Shown in pieces: positions 26,538-36,729 of a stretch of 64,000 nucleotides of DNA (the stretch's first letter is position 1; every line of letters starts with the position of its first letter). Both the position numbers and the translations under genes were made by a program. The notes beneath the pieces are model-generated. The model was not told the origin of the DNA. It saw only the letters and a program-made list of their open reading frames with translations, and made no database searches. Source of the stretch: Mycobacterium sp. SMC-8. GTDB taxonomy: Bacteria > Actinomycetota > Actinomycetes > Mycobacteriales > Mycobacteriaceae. The stretch lies in the NCBI RefSeq assembly GCF_025263565.1, contig NZ_CP079865.1:1736001-1800000 (forward strand), in the 5' to 3' direction.

Positions 26538-27698
26538 ATGTCAGGTGGCCCGTCCTTCGACACCGTGGCCGACGAGTCGGTCAGCCCACTGGTCAGGAAG
26601 GCGGCGGCCTGGTCGTGGCGACTGCTGGTGATCCTCGGCGCGATCGTCGCGTTGCTGTGGATGATGCTGCGGCTGGAGATCCTGGTGGTGCCCGTCGCGC
26701 TGGCCACCATCCTGGCCGCGCTGCTGATGCCGGTCGTGGACTTCCTGGACCGTCGCGGCGCCCCCCGCGGCGGGGCGGTGGCGCTGGTGCTGCTGACGGG
26801 CTTCGCGCTGTTCGGCGGCCTGCTCACGTTCGTGGTCAACCAGTTCATCGAAGGCGCGCCGGATCTGGTCACCCAGGTGTCGACCAGCATCGAGGGGCTG
26901 GTCCGGTGGTTGACCGACGGCCCGCTCGCCGTCAGCCCGGCGCAGATCAACCAGGCCCGCGACGAGGCGATCGAAGCGTTGCGCAGCAACCAGGAGAAGT
27001 TGACCAGCGGTGCGCTGTCGACCGCCGGCACCCTGACCGAGATCATCACCGGTGCGCTGCTGATGCTGTTCACCCTGATCTTCCTGCTGCACGGCGGACG
27101 CACCATCTTCGCGTTCATCACCCGGGTGTTCCCGTCGCACGTGCGTGACCGGGTCCGCGACGCCGGCCGCGCCGGGTTCCATTCGCTGATCGGGTATGTG
27201 CGCGCGACGTTCCTGGTGGCGCTCGTCGACGCCACCGGTATCGGCATCGGGCTGGCGATCATGGGGATCCCGTTGGCGCTGCCGCTGGCGTCCCTGGTGT
27301 TCCTCGGCGCGTTCATCCCGCTGGTCGGCGCGGTGGTGACCGGCTTTTTGGCGGTGATCGTCGCGCTCATCGCGAAGGGCTGGATCTACGGCCTGATCAC
27401 GCTGGGTCTGATCATCGCGGTGCAGCAACTGGAAGGGCACGTGCTGCAGCCGCTGGTGATGGGGCGCGCGGTGTCGATCCACCCGCTGGCCATCGTGCTG
27501 GTGATCGCCGGTGGCGGCGTGCTCGCCGGGATCGTCGGGGCGTTGCTGGCCGTGCCGGCGCTCGCGTTCATCAACAGCGCGATGCGGGTGCTGGTTGCCG
27601 ACGACCCCGCCGCCGAGCAGGCGGCGATGGAAGCCGACGAGGGGCCCGTGGTGCGGGCCGAACCCGACGACATCGAGACCGAGGTGCCCCGGGAGTGA
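26538..27698 (+). CDS. AI-2E/PerM-family membrane protein (Rv0205-like)
   Basis: 386 residues, seven or eight transmembrane segments arranged as in the UPF0118/PerM (autoinducer-2 exporter-like) family. Family marks are [22 protein letters not shown], a long amphipathic loop ([15 protein letters not shown]...) and the C-terminal [22 protein letters not shown]. In Mtb it corresponds to Rv0205 beside mmpL3. Despite the family name, transport of AI-2 is not expected in mycobacteria; the substrate is unknown. It converges on mmpL3 with 12 bp between the stops. Confidence 0.85.
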   Translation: MSGGPSFDTVADESVSPLVRKAAAWSWRLLVILGAIVALLWMMLRLEILVVPVALATILAALLMPVVDFLDRRGAPRGGAVALVLLTGFALFGGLLTFVVNQFIEGAPDLVTQVSTSIEGLVRWLTDGPLAVSPAQINQARDEAIEALRSNQEKLTSGALSTAGTLTEIITGALLMLFTLIFLLHGGRTIFAFITRVFPSHVRDRVRDAGRAGFHSLIGYVRATFLVALVDATGIGIGLAIMGIPLALPLASLVFLGAFIPLVGAVVTGFLAVIVALIAKGWIYGLITLGLIIAVQQLEGHVLQPLVMGRAVSIHPLAIVLVIAGGGVLAGIVGALLAVPALAFINSAMRVLVADDPAAEQAAMEADEGPVVRAEPDDIETEVPRE

Positions 27699-27710
27699 TC
27701 CCGGGAACCG

Positions 27711-30683
27711 TCAGAGCCGGCCTTCGCGGCGCAGGAGGTCCTGCGCGCTGAGCCCGTTGCTGCCGCGACGCTTCGGATCCTGGTCCGGCCGCGTGTTCAA
27801 CTTCTCGGTGGCGGCGTCGGCATCGGTCTGCCGCGCGGCGGGGATGGCCCGCGTGCTGGCGTCGTCGCCGTCGTCCTCCTGCGCAACCTTGCCGGACGGA
27901 ATCGCCGTGGTCGGCTCGCTGGTGTCGGGCATGGCGTGGGTCGGCTCGGCGGACGGCCGCAGCGGCGCAGGTGCGGCCGGGCCGGCGCCGGACGCGCCGG
28001 TGCCCCGCAGATCACCGAGCCACGACTCGATCTCCCGCTCCTCCCGCGGCTGCGCCGGCGGGGGAGCGGACTTCTCGGTGGCGCGCTGGGCGGCCGCGGT
28101 GGCGTTGCTGACCGCGTTGCGCACCGCGTTCTTGGCGATGCCGAACCGGGTGGTCGGGGCTTCCTGTTCGGGCTGCGGCGGCACGGGCGGGCGGGGCGGC
28201 GCCCCGGGGATGCGTGCGGTGCCCACTGCCGACGGGTCGGCGGTCCGCGGCGGGGCCGGGATCCGCGTCGTCGGTCCGGGCGGGCGTCCACCGGGCGCGG
28301 GATGGGTCGGATCGTGCGGCGGCAGCGGCCGCGCCGGCAACGGCGGGCCACCGGCGCCGACCAGCGCCTCGGCCGGCGCCGTCTCCCGGATCAGCGGACG
28401 CTTGCGCTCGTCGGGGAGCTCGGTCTCGCCGAGACCCAGCTTCTCCTGGACCCGCTTCATCCAGCGCGGCGCCCACCAGCAGTCGTCGCCGAGCAGCTTC
28501 ATGATCGCGGGCACCAGGAACATCCGGATGATCGTCGCGTCCAGGAGCAGCGCGATCAACAGACCGAACGCCAGATACTTCATCATCACCAGGTCGGAGA
28601 ACACGAAAGCGCCCGCGACGACGGCCAGCACCAGCGCGGCGCCGGTGATCAGGCGGCCGGTGGTGGCGGTGCCGATGCGGATCGCCTCGGCGGTCGACAT
28701 TCCGCGCTCGCGGGCCTCGACCATGCGCGACACCAGGAACACCTCGTAGTCGGTGGACAGACCCCAGATCACGGCGATGATCAGGCCGATCATCGGCGCC
28801 ATCAGCGGCTGCGGCGTGTAGTTCATCAGGCCCGACCCGTGGCCGTCGACGAACATCCAGGTCAGGATGCCCATCGTTGACCCGAGCGTCAGCGCGCTCA
28901 TCAGCGCGGCCTTGATCGGTAGCACGATCGACCCGAACGCCAGGAACATCAGGATCGTGGTGGTGACGATCAGCACCAGGCCCATCAGCGGCAGCCGGTC
29001 GAACAGGCTGTGGATGCTGTCCTGTTCCAGCGCGGGGGTGCCGCCGACGGAGATGTCGATGCCGCGCGGCGGCTGGATGGACCGGAGCTCGTCGATCTTC
29101 TGGGAGGCGTCGTTGCGATTCACCAGACCGTTCTGGATCACCCGGATGGACGGATCCTCCGAACCGCCCTCCTGGACGGACCGCTCCTGCCACATCTTCG
29201 ACGGATCGTTGTCCGGGTCGGTGAACCCGCTGATCGTCATCGCCTTGGCGCGGATCTCGGCGAGCTGCTGGTCGGTGACCGCTTCACCGTCCTGACGCTC
29301 GATCACCAGAGTCAGCGGCTCGGTGCGGAAGCCCGGGAAGCTGCGGTCGAAGTCCTCCTGCGCCTGACGCACCCCGTTGTCGGGCGGCAGGTATTTCTCG
29401 CTGATGCCGCCGAGGGCCAGCTGTCCCAGCGGGATGACGAGCAGGATCATCACGATCAGGATGGGCGCGGCGAACGCGATCGGCCGCTTCATCACGACGT
29501 TGACCAGCCGGCCCCAGAAACCCTTCTCGACCTCGGCGCGGGTCTTGGTCTTCTGGGTCTTCTCGGCCAGCCACTCCAAGTAGACCCGCATCGGCTTCCA
29601 GTTGCGGAAGAACGGTACCCGCAGCAGCGTGCGCACCCCGAGCGCGTCGACATTGCGGCCCAGGATCGCGAACGCGGCGGGCAGCACGGTGACCGACAGG
29701 ATCGCCGCGAGCATGACCGACGCGATGATCGCGTAGGTGATCGACTTCAGGAAGCCCTGCGGGAACAGCAGCAGCGGCACCGACGACGCGACCAGGATCA
29801 CCGCGGAGAACATCACGGTGCGGCCCGAAGTCATCACCGTGCGGCGCACGGCGGCCTCGGTGTCGTAGCCCTCGGCGATCTCCTCACGGAACCGGCTCAC
29901 CATGAACAGGCCGTAGTCGATCGCGATGCCGAGGCCCATCAGCGTGACGACGGGCTGGGCGAAGAAGTGCACCGGCATGAACTCTGCGAACAGCCGCATG
30001 ATGCCCAGTGCGCCGGCGATGGTCAGACCGCCGATGATCGCGGGAAGGGCCGCGGCGATCACGCCGCCGAACACGAAGAACAGCACCACCGCGACCAGCG
30101 GGATCGCCGCGACCTCGGCGCGCTTCTGGTCCTCGCCGATGGTGCCGGTGAGTTCACTGGCCAGCGGCTGCAGGCCGGCGAGCGCGATGTTGCCGTCGTT
30201 GACCTTCTGCAGGTCCGGTTCGACGACCTGGTAGTTCTTCAGGATCTCGTCGTCGTCGTCGCCCTTGAGCGGAATGCTGATGAAGGTCTTGGAGCCGTCC
30301 TCGGTCTTCATCTGCTGCACGGTCTCGGCCGTGCTGTCGGGGGCCCGCAACCAGCCCACCCAGCTGACGATCTGATCCGGGTGCTCGGCCACCACGTCGT
30401 TCAGCTCGCCGGTGACCTTTTCGATCCACTGTGGGTCGGTGACCTTCTTTCCGTCCGGCGGAGTGAGGATCGCCACCACATGGCTGGTCCGGTCGCGCCC
30501 GTAGGCCTCGTCGGAGACCAGCGACGCGTGCACCGACTGGCTGCCCTCGTCATAGAAACCGCTCTGTGTGACGTGCTGTCCCAGGCTGATGCCGTAGACG
30601 CCGCCGCCCAGGCACAGTGCGACCATGACACCGATCACTATGTATCGGTACTGGTACACCGTTCGACCCCACCAGGCGAACAC
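27711..30683 (-). CDS. mmpL3: Trehalose monomycolate flippase MmpL3
   Basis: Essential RND-type transporter that moves trehalose monomycolate across the inner membrane for mycolic-acid assembly. 990 residues against 944 in Mtb. Twelve transmembrane segments, two porter loops (about 35-185 and 425-555) and a long Pro/Arg-rich cytoplasmic tail from about residue 750. The proton-relay pairs are Asp256-Tyr257 (GIAIDYGLF) and Asp645-Tyr646 (GLSTDYEVF), at the M. smegmatis numbering. The extra length is mostly in the tail (PPLPARPLPPHDP, TTRFGIAK, APPPAQPREERE). The ATG at 30683 gives the family N-terminus MFAWWGRTVYQYR. Confidence 0.97.
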   Translation of the reverse strand: MFAWWGRTVYQYRYIVIGVMVALCLGGGVYGISLGQHVTQSGFYDEGSQSVHASLVSDEAYGRDRTSHVVAILTPPDGKKVTDPQWIEKVTGELNDVVAEHPDQIVSWVGWLRAPDSTAETVQQMKTEDGSKTFISIPLKGDDDDEILKNYQVVEPDLQKVNDGNIALAGLQPLASELTGTIGEDQKRAEVAAIPLVAVVLFFVFGGVIAAALPAIIGGLTIAGALGIMRLFAEFMPVHFFAQPVVTLMGLGIAIDYGLFMVSRFREEIAEGYDTEAAVRRTVMTSGRTVMFSAVILVASSVPLLLFPQGFLKSITYAIIASVMLAAILSVTVLPAAFAILGRNVDALGVRTLLRVPFFRNWKPMRVYLEWLAEKTQKTKTRAEVEKGFWGRLVNVVMKRPIAFAAPILIVMILLVIPLGQLALGGISEKYLPPDNGVRQAQEDFDRSFPGFRTEPLTLVIERQDGEAVTDQQLAEIRAKAMTISGFTDPDNDPSKMWQERSVQEGGSEDPSIRVIQNGLVNRNDASQKIDELRSIQPPRGIDISVGGTPALEQDSIHSLFDRLPLMGLVLIVTTTILMFLAFGSIVLPIKAALMSALTLGSTMGILTWMFVDGHGSGLMNYTPQPLMAPMIGLIIAVIWGLSTDYEVFLVSRMVEARERGMSTAEAIRIGTATTGRLITGAALVLAVVAGAFVFSDLVMMKYLAFGLLIALLLDATIIRMFLVPAIMKLLGDDCWWAPRWMKRVQEKLGLGETELPDERKRPLIRETAPAEALVGAGGPPLPARPLPPHDPTHPAPGGRPPGPTTRIPAPPRTADPSAVGTARIPGAPPRPPVPPQPEQEAPTTRFGIAKNAVRNAVSNATAAAQRATEKSAPPPAQPREEREIESWLGDLRGTGASGAGPAAPAPLRPSAEPTHAMPDTSEPTTAIPSGKVAQEDDGDDASTRAIPAARQTDADAATEKLNTRPDQDPKRRGSNGLSAQDLLRREGRL

Positions 30684-30757
30684 GTGATGCTCCTATCGGT
30701 CTTCGAAAGTCCCTGTCATCTTCGCCCCCACACGTCGGACCCGGGGCTTTCAGTTAT

Positions 30758-31483
30758 CTAGACGCGCGAGTTCAGCAGCGACGACAGCGGCCGGAAAGGC
30801 TGCAGCCAGGCGCCCTGCTCGGGTAGCGAGTCAAGTCCGATCCGCGGCAACGGCTCCCGGAAGACACCGGGGATGTCTTCCAGATCGACGAACTCCAAGG
30901 TATCCGACGCTAACGCCCAACTGGCATGTTCGCGAAATCCGAGCACCTGGACCTCGACACCGCTTCTGGCGATGTCCTCCAGCGGCAGTTTGAACGCCTG
31001 GCCGTCGGCCGAGGCCACGATCAGCCCGGCCAGTCCTTCGCTGCGCCGCAGCGCGATGTGGGCCAGCATGTCGCTGTCGACGTCGCTGTCCTCGTCGATC
31101 TTCGGTTTGGCGAACACCGCGAAACCGACGTTGCGCAGCGCCTCCACCCAGGGCCGGACGACGTCGGCGCTTCCGGGGGCGATGTTGGTGAACACGGTGG
31201 CCTCGGGTTCCAGCGCCACCGGTCGTCCGGACCCGGCCTGCGCGGCCGACAGGTCGGCGGTGCGGCCGAGCAGCCAGCGGCCCAGCGCGTCGAATCGCGG
31301 CCGGTGCGCGGCGGTCGGGCGGCCGCCGAGGATCGCGCCGAGTCCCATGTCCAAGTTGGGGGCGTCCCACACCAGCAGCACCCGGGCTTCGGGTGCGGTG
31401 TCGGCGCCCAGCGCGGCTGGGGTCACGGGCTCGGGGTTGTCCGGCGCGTCCGGCGGGGCCGGCATGTTGTCGGTCAGGCTCAT
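30758..31483 (-). CDS. NYN-domain (PIN-like nuclease fold) protein, Rv0207c-like
   Basis: 241 residues. The acidic metal-site residues of the NYN/LabA fold are visible: VWDAPNLDMG (residues ~38-47), KIDEDSDVDSDMLAHIAL and LIVASADGQAF. An acidic, Pro-rich N-terminal 30 residues precede the domain. NYN proteins are usually RNases. The ATG at 31483 overlaps the trmB stop (ATGA), so the two are coupled; the gene lies 74 bp upstream of mmpL3 on the same strand. The substrate is unknown. Confidence 0.82.
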   Translation of the reverse strand: MSLTDNMPAPPDAPDNPEPVTPAALGADTAPEARVLLVWDAPNLDMGLGAILGGRPTAAHRPRFDALGRWLLGRTADLSAAQAGSGRPVALEPEATVFTNIAPGSADVVRPWVEALRNVGFAVFAKPKIDEDSDVDSDMLAHIALRRSEGLAGLIVASADGQAFKLPLEDIARSGVEVQVLGFREHASWALASDTLEFVDLEDIPGVFREPLPRIGLDSLPEQGAWLQPFRPLSSLLNSRV

Positions 31484-32274
31484 GGTGTTCTCTCCCAGAG
31501 GAGTTCGGCAACGGTGGGACCGGCCAGCGCCTTGCGCTCGTACTTGGTGACGGGCCGGGCCACGGAGACGGGCAGTCCTGCGGTGTCGGCGCCGGTGCCT
31601 GCCTCGACGCGGCGCAAGAGCGGTTCGGCATCGCCGACCTCGGCGATGTGCTCGGCGTAACCCATGTGGTCGGTGGCGACATGCAGGATCCCGGCCGGCC
31701 GCAACCGGTCGGCGATCAGTGCCACGACGTCGGCCTGCAGCAGCCGGCGCTTGTGGTGCCGGGCCTTGGGCCATGGATCGGGGAAGAACACCCGCACACC
31801 GGTCAGCGAGCCCGGGCCGACCATGTGGGTCAGCACGTCGACCCCGTCGCCGCGGATCAGCCGGATGTTGGTGACGGGATGGTCGGTTCCCGAGGTCCGG
31901 TCGATCGCGGCGAGCAGCTGGGCCAGCCCCCGCCGGTAGACCTCGACGGCGATGACGTCGACGTCGGGTTCGGCCTGGGCCATGGCCAGTGTCGAGGTGC
32001 CGGTGCCGCAGCCGATCTCCAGCACCAGCGGCGCGGTGCGGCCGAACCACGCTTCAAGGTCGAGCCGGCCCGCCGGGGCGTCGCCGTCGCGGGCCTGACA
32101 CCCGAGCTGCGGCCAGAGCCGGTCCCAGATGGCCTGCTGGTTGTCCGAGATCGTCGAGCGGCGGGCCCGGAAGCTGGTGACCCGGCGGTGGAAGTGCGGA
32201 TGGTCCTCGGGGTCCGGCGCCTCGGGTGCGGCGAGGTCGGACTCCGGCGTGTGCATCCGTCCATAGTCGCTCAT
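31480..32274 (-). CDS. trmB: tRNA (guanine-N7-)-methyltransferase
   Basis: 264 residues; methylates G46 of tRNAs using S-adenosylmethionine. The SAM site is LEIGCGTGTSTLAMA and the signature VRVFFPDPWPKARHHKRRL (Asp-Pro-Trp-Pro) is intact, followed by TDHMGYAEHIAEV and TKYERKAL. The N-terminal ~35 residues carry RRVTSFRARRSTISDNQQ, typical of actinobacterial TrmB. ATG 32274 was chosen because GGGAG stands 9 nt before it; a second ATG at 32256 is possible. The open frame continues upstream, antisense to Rv0209-like, but has no support. Confidence 0.95.
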   Translation of the reverse strand: MSDYGRMHTPESDLAAPEAPDPEDHPHFHRRVTSFRARRSTISDNQQAIWDRLWPQLGCQARDGDAPAGRLDLEAWFGRTAPLVLEIGCGTGTSTLAMAQAEPDVDVIAVEVYRRGLAQLLAAIDRTSGTDHPVTNIRLIRGDGVDVLTHMVGPGSLTGVRVFFPDPWPKARHHKRRLLQADVVALIADRLRPAGILHVATDHMGYAEHIAEVGDAEPLLRRVEAGTGADTAGLPVSVARPVTKYERKALAGPTVAELLWERTP

Positions 32275-32416
32275 CGCGCCTGCGCTCCCTGCATCGTGTG
32301 ACAGATTGATACCCAACAGTTGCCTTGTGAATTCGTGTCCTGACCGGCCCGCGACCGGTGCCACGATGGGAGTTCGGAGCGGGCCGTCCACCGGTCCGGG
32401 ACACGGGGGCAGGCAC

Positions 32417-33385
32417 ATGTTCGCCGACGTCGTGGCGGAGTTCGCCGCACACACGCACGACCCGCGGCTGCGCGCCGTGCCGGAGCGCTTGCGGGACCCG
32501 GTCAGGGTAGCCGTCCGGGGCCGGAGCGGGGTGGGCTGCGGGTCCGTCGCCCGCGCGCTGGCCGCGTCCGGCGTGCCGGTGGTGACCGCCGTAGATGCCG
32601 CCGACGCGCAGGTGATCGTGGTCGCCGAGGTGCTCAAACCCGAGGACCGGGCGCTGCTCACGGCGCCGGTGCCGACGGTGATCGTGCTGAACAAGGCGGA
32701 CCTGGCCGGCCGGGTCGTCGGCGGGCCGCTGGCCGCGGCGACGGCGTGCGCGGCCCGGATCAGCGGGACGGCCGGGGTGGCGGTGGTGCCGATGATCGCG
32801 CTGCTGGCCCGCCCCGAGCTCGACGGGCGGGATGTCGCGGCGCTGCGGACACTGGCCGCGACCCCGGCCGACATGACTTCCACCGACGCGTTCGTCGACG
32901 CCGAGCACCCGGTGCCGGCCGAGGTTCGGCGCCGGCTGCTCGCCCGGCTGGACCGGTTCGGGCTCGCACACGCCGTGCTCTCCTGCGCCGAGGGGGCCGA
33001 CGCGGCGACCGTCAACCGCGCGTTGCGCGATCTCAGCCAGGTCGGCCGCGTGGTCGCGGCGGTGGACGCGATGACCGCCGAGGTGACGTACCGGCGGGTG
33101 TGCGCGGCCGTCGACGATCTGCACCGGGTGGCCGCGGAAACCCGCGACGACGGACTGGCCGGCTTCCTCGCCGGCGACGACGCGGTGATCGCGGTGATGG
33201 CCGCCGCCGTCGACGCGATGGAGGCGACCGGGCTGCGGGTCGACCGCGGCGACAGCCCCGACGCCCACGAACGGCGCGCCGTGTACTGGCACCGCTACGC
33301 GGGCGGCCCGGTCACCGGGCACCACGGACGTTGCGCGGCAGCCATCGCGCGCGGCTCACTGCGGTTGCTGAGCCGGTCGCGGTGA
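32417..33385 (+). CDS. GTPase-like protein with altered Walker A (Rv0209-like)
   Basis: 322 residues. A P-loop-like segment VRGRSGVGCGS (residues 33-43) has Cys41 where the Walker A lysine should be. A G4-type motif VLNKADLAG (Asn92-Lys93-Asp95) is intact, and TAVDAADAQVIVV may replace the G3 region. The C-terminal half is helical (RRRLLARLDRFGLAHAV, ATVNRALRDLSQVGRV). It overlaps the next gene by GTGA (33382-33385), and both together correspond to Rv0209-Rv0210. They resemble a split, dynamin-like or IniC-like pair. GTP binding is likely from G4, but hydrolysis by the usual lysine route is doubtful. ATG 32417 was preferred to earlier in-frame starts that lack a ribosome binding site. Confidence 0.75.
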   Translation: MFADVVAEFAAHTHDPRLRAVPERLRDPVRVAVRGRSGVGCGSVARALAASGVPVVTAVDAADAQVIVVAEVLKPEDRALLTAPVPTVIVLNKADLAGRVVGGPLAAATACAARISGTAGVAVVPMIALLARPELDGRDVAALRTLAATPADMTSTDAFVDAEHPVPAEVRRRLLARLDRFGLAHAVLSCAEGADAATVNRALRDLSQVGRVVAAVDAMTAEVTYRRVCAAVDDLHRVAAETRDDGLAGFLAGDDAVIAVMAAAVDAMEATGLRVDRGDSPDAHERRAVYWHRYAGGPVTGHHGRCAAAIARGSLRLLSRSR

Positions 33386-34650
33386 CCGCACCGGACGTGG
33401 TGCTGGTGACCGGCCCGCCGCGGGCGGGGGTGACCAGCCTGGTCGGGGAGCTGCGCAGCAGGATGCCGAACTGCCGGTTCGTCGAGCCGGGCGACGCCGG
33501 GCACACCGGCCCACTCGCGATGGTGCTGTTCGTCGTTTCGGCGGTGGCTCCGATCACCGAATCCGACTGCGCGCTGGCCGATCTCGCCACCGCGGCCACT
33601 GACGCGGTGGTCGCGGTGGTGTCCAAGATCGACGACCACCGCGACTGGACCGCCGTGCTGGCCGCCGACCGGGCGCGGCTGGCCGCGCACACGCCGCGGT
33701 TGGGCCCGATCCCGTGGATCGGCGTGGCGGCGGCGCCGCGGCTGGGTGATCCGGTGATCGACGAACTGGTCAGGGTGCTCGGGGAGCAGCTGGCGGACCC
33801 CGGCCGGGCCGGGCGGAACCAGCTGCGCGCATGGGCGGCCCGCGAGCAGACGCTGCGCGACGAGCGGGACCGGCTGATGCGGGAGCGCCGGGCCGGCGCG
33901 GCGCGGCGGGCGACCCTGCTGCGCACCGACCTCGCGCAGGCCCGCCTCACCGTGACCCACACCGCGCGGAAGCGGTGCGCGGCGCTGCGCACGGAACTGC
34001 TCGACGACGCGGCCGCGGCGGGCAGGGGGGACGTCGACGGGTTCGCCGACCGCGCCCGCAGGCGCGCGGCCGAGGTCCTCGCCGCCGTCGACGCGGACCT
34101 CACCGCGCACGCCCATGCCGAGGCCGCCGGTCCCGCGGCGGCGCCGGACGAGCCGTGGCTGCCGGATCCGCCGCTGCGCGCCCGGCGGCTGGAGATCCGG
34201 CTGATGACGGTGCTGGGCGCGGGGTTCGGGCTGGGGGTCGCGATGGTGGTGCCCCGGCTGCTGTCGGGGCTCGCCCCGGAGCTGGCCACCGTCGGGCTGC
34301 TCGCCGGCACCATGCTCGGCCTGGTCACGACCGCGTGGGTGATCCGGACCCGGGCGCTGCTGCACGACCGGTCCGTGCTGGAGCGCTGGGCGCTGGAGGT
34401 GGTGGCTGCGCTGCGCGTTGTCAGCGAGGAACGGGTGGCGACCCGGATGCTGGCGGTCGAGACCGCGCTCGCCGCTGCGGGCGCGGCCTCCGGGGACGCG
34501 GAGGACGCCGTGGCAGGCGCGCGGATCGCGCAGGTCGAGGCCGCGCTGCGGGAGTTGTCCCGTGCGCGGCAGCGCCGAATCGGGCACCATGACTTGTTAC
34601 CGCTCGGTAGATCGCCCGGTGGGAACCATCTGAATCGTTCCTGTGAGTGA
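33382..34650 (+). CDS. Dynamin-like GTPase-related membrane protein (Rv0210-like)
   Basis: 422 residues. The N-terminal P-loop is LVTGPPRAGVTS (residues 9-19) with Val17 at the lysine position, and SKID (81-84) stands at the G4 site. Then comes a long Arg/Ala/Glu-rich helical region (about 150-250) and a pair of transmembrane segments (LMTVLGAGFGLGVAMVVPRLL and LATVGLLAGTMLGLVTTAWVI) as a hairpin near residues 275-325, followed by another helix bundle. This pattern (GTPase head, helical stalk, membrane hairpin) is like bacterial dynamins. It is translationally coupled to the preceding gene. Confidence 0.72.
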   Translation: MTAPDVVLVTGPPRAGVTSLVGELRSRMPNCRFVEPGDAGHTGPLAMVLFVVSAVAPITESDCALADLATAATDAVVAVVSKIDDHRDWTAVLAADRARLAAHTPRLGPIPWIGVAAAPRLGDPVIDELVRVLGEQLADPGRAGRNQLRAWAAREQTLRDERDRLMRERRAGAARRATLLRTDLAQARLTVTHTARKRCAALRTELLDDAAAAGRGDVDGFADRARRRAAEVLAAVDADLTAHAHAEAAGPAAAPDEPWLPDPPLRARRLEIRLMTVLGAGFGLGVAMVVPRLLSGLAPELATVGLLAGTMLGLVTTAWVIRTRALLHDRSVLERWALEVVAALRVVSEERVATRMLAVETALAAAGAASGDAEDAVAGARIAQVEAALRELSRARQRRIGHHDLLPLGRSPGGNHLNRSCE

Positions 34651-34793
34651 ATGGACATCGTCCTGATTCACCGCAGGTATGTCACCCGCGTTAACCTCAG
34701 TAGACAGTGACCAGGGAATCTGAGCCTTGGGTTCTGATTCCGGCGCCTGCGTTCTGGCAGGCCTTCGTCGAGATGCAGGGGAGACGACACAGC

Positions 34794-36623
34794 ATGACCG
34801 CAGCGACCATTCCGGGACTCGACAACGCACCGACCAAGCACGAGGGTCTGCTCACCTGGGTTCGCGAGGTCGCCGAGCTGACCCAGCCCGACCGCGTCGC
34901 ATGGGCCGACGGCTCGCAGGAGGAGTACGACCGGCTCTGTGAGCAGCTGGTCGAGGCGGGCACCTTCCAGAAGCTGAACCCGGCCAAGCAGCCGAACTCC
35001 TACCTGGCGCTGTCCGACCCGTCCGACGTGGCGCGCGTCGAGTCCCGCACCTTCATCTGCTCCGAGCGCGAGATCGACGCCGGCCCCACCAACAACTGGA
35101 TGGACCCGGCCGAGATGCGCGGCATCATGACCGATCTGTACCGCGGCTGCATGCGCGGGCGCACGCTGTGGGTGGTGCCGTTCTGCATGGGCCCGCTCGA
35201 CGCCGACGACCCCAAGCTGGGTGTGGAGATCACCGACTCCGAGTACGTCGTGGTGTCGATGCGCACGATGACCCGGATGGGTGCGGCGGCGCTGGAGAAG
35301 ATCGGTGACGACGGCTTCTTCGTCAAGGCGCTGCACTCGGTCGGTGCGCCGCTGCAAGATGGCCAGGCGGACGTGCCGTGGCCGTGCAACGACACCAAGT
35401 ACATCACCCACTTCCCGGAGACCCGGGAGATTTGGAGCTTCGGCTCCGGGTACGGCGGCAACGCGTTGCTGGGCAAGAAGTGCTACTCGCTGCGCATCGC
35501 GTCGGCCATGGCGCACGACGAGGGCTGGCTCGCCGAGCACATGCTGATCCTGAAACTGATCAGCCCGGAGAACAAGGCGTACTACATCGCCGCGGCGTTC
35601 CCGTCGGCGTGCGGTAAGACCAACCTCGCGATGCTGCAGCCCACCATCGAAGGCTGGCGCGCGGAGACCGTCGGGGACGACATCGCCTGGATGCGGTTCG
35701 GCAAGGACGGCCGGCTCTACGCCACCAACCCCGAGTTCGGCTTCTTCGGCGTCGCCCCGGGCACCAACTGGGACTCCAACCCGAACGCGATGAAGACGAT
35801 CGCCGCCGGCAACACCGTCTTCACCAACGTCGCCAAGACCGACGACGGCGACGTGTGGTGGGAGGGCCTGGAGGGCGAGCCCGACCACCTGATCGACTGG
35901 AAGGGCAACGACTGGGTGCTGCGGGAGACGGAAACCAAAGCAGCGCATCCGAACTCGCGCTACTGCACCCCGATCTCCCAGTGTCCCACGCTCGCGCCGG
36001 AGTGGGACGACCCGCAGGGGGTGCCGATCTCGGCGATCCTGTTCGGCGGCCGCCGCAAGACCACCGTCCCGCTGATCACCGAGGCCCGCGACTGGCAGCA
36101 CGGGGTCTTCATCGGTGCCACGCTGGGTTCCGAGCAGACCGCGGCCGCCGAGGGCAAGGTCGGCACCGTACGGCGTGACCCGATGGCGATGCTGCCGTTC
36201 CTGGGTTACAACGTCGGCGACTACTTCCAGCACTGGATCAACATCGGCAAGCAGGCCGACGCGTCGCAGCTGCCGAAGGTGTTCTTCGTCAACTGGTTCC
36301 GCCGCGGTGACGACGGCCGCTTCCTGTGGCCCGGTTTCGGGGAGAACAGCCGGGTGCTGAAGTGGGCCGTCGAGCGCATCGAGCACAAGGCCGACGGCAA
36401 GAGCACCCCGATCGGCATCGTGCCCACCGCGGCCGACCTCGATCTGGAGGGTCTGGACGTGGACCCGGCCGACGTCGACGAGGCGCTGGCGGTCAAGGTC
36501 GAGGAGTGGCAGGCCGAGGTGCCGCTGATCGAGGAGTGGTTCGAGTTCGTCGGCGAGAAGCTGCCGACCGGCATCAAGGACGAGTTCGACGCGCTGAAGA
36601 CCCGCCTGGCCGAAGAGCGCTGA
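34794..36623 (+). CDS. pckG: Phosphoenolpyruvate carboxykinase (GTP)
   Basis: 609 residues; converts oxaloacetate and GTP to PEP, CO2 and GDP, the first step of gluconeogenesis when growing on lipids. Diagnostic motifs: [13 protein letters not shown] with Lys275 and the GTP-type cysteine Cys274, [18 protein letters not shown], and [12 protein letters not shown] frame with an earlier start (34707) adds an unlikely 29 residues; the ATG at 34794 has GGGGAG about 9 nt upstream and agrees in length with Mtb PckA (606). It is monocistronic, ending in a hairpin at 36635. The 140 bp before it hold the promoter; GTTAACCTCAGTAGACAGT is the most promoter-like stretch, without a clear operator. Confidence 0.97.
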   Translation: MTAATIPGLDNAPTKHEGLLTWVREVAELTQPDRVAWADGSQEEYDRLCEQLVEAGTFQKLNPAKQPNSYLALSDPSDVARVESRTFICSEREIDAGPTNNWMDPAEMRGIMTDLYRGCMRGRTLWVVPFCMGPLDADDPKLGVEITDSEYVVVSMRTMTRMGAAALEKIGDDGFFVKALHSVGAPLQDGQADVPWPCNDTKYITHFPETREIWSFGSGYGGNALLGKKCYSLRIASAMAHDEGWLAEHMLILKLISPENKAYYIAAAFPSACGKTNLAMLQPTIEGWRAETVGDDIAWMRFGKDGRLYATNPEFGFFGVAPGTNWDSNPNAMKTIAAGNTVFTNVAKTDDGDVWWEGLEGEPDHLIDWKGNDWVLRETETKAAHPNSRYCTPISQCPTLAPEWDDPQGVPISAILFGGRRKTTVPLITEARDWQHGVFIGATLGSEQTAAAEGKVGTVRRDPMAMLPFLGYNVGDYFQHWINIGKQADASQLPKVFFVNWFRRGDDGRFLWPGFGENSRVLKWAVERIEHKADGKSTPIGIVPTAADLDLEGLDVDPADVDEALAVKVEEWQAEVPLIEEWFEFVGEKLPTGIKDEFDALKTRLAEER

Positions 36624-36634
36624 TCCTTCCCCCG

Positions 36635-36692
36635 CGAGCGTGCGTGTCTGCGCCCGGACACGCCGCCCGCGGGCCGATTTCGCGCACGCTCG
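36635..36692. repeat. Intergenic hairpin after pckG (10-bp perfect stem)
   Basis: CGAGCGTGCG (36635-36644) pairs with CGCACGCTCG (36683-36692); inside, TGTC pairs with GACA (36645-36648 and 36657-36660). It begins 12 bp after the pckG stop, and its sequence differs from the 61-bp element. It is probably a transcription terminator or a member of another short palindrome family. Confidence 0.75.
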
Positions 36693-36729
36693 TCGCTGAG
36701 CGGGCTGGTGCGGATCCGACAAGCCGCTC

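Noticed and set aside
32275..33015. N-terminal extension of trmB
   Set aside because: It is antisense to the Rv0209-like gene, low-complexity Ser/Ala/Arg-rich, and adds about 245 residues that TrmB proteins do not have.
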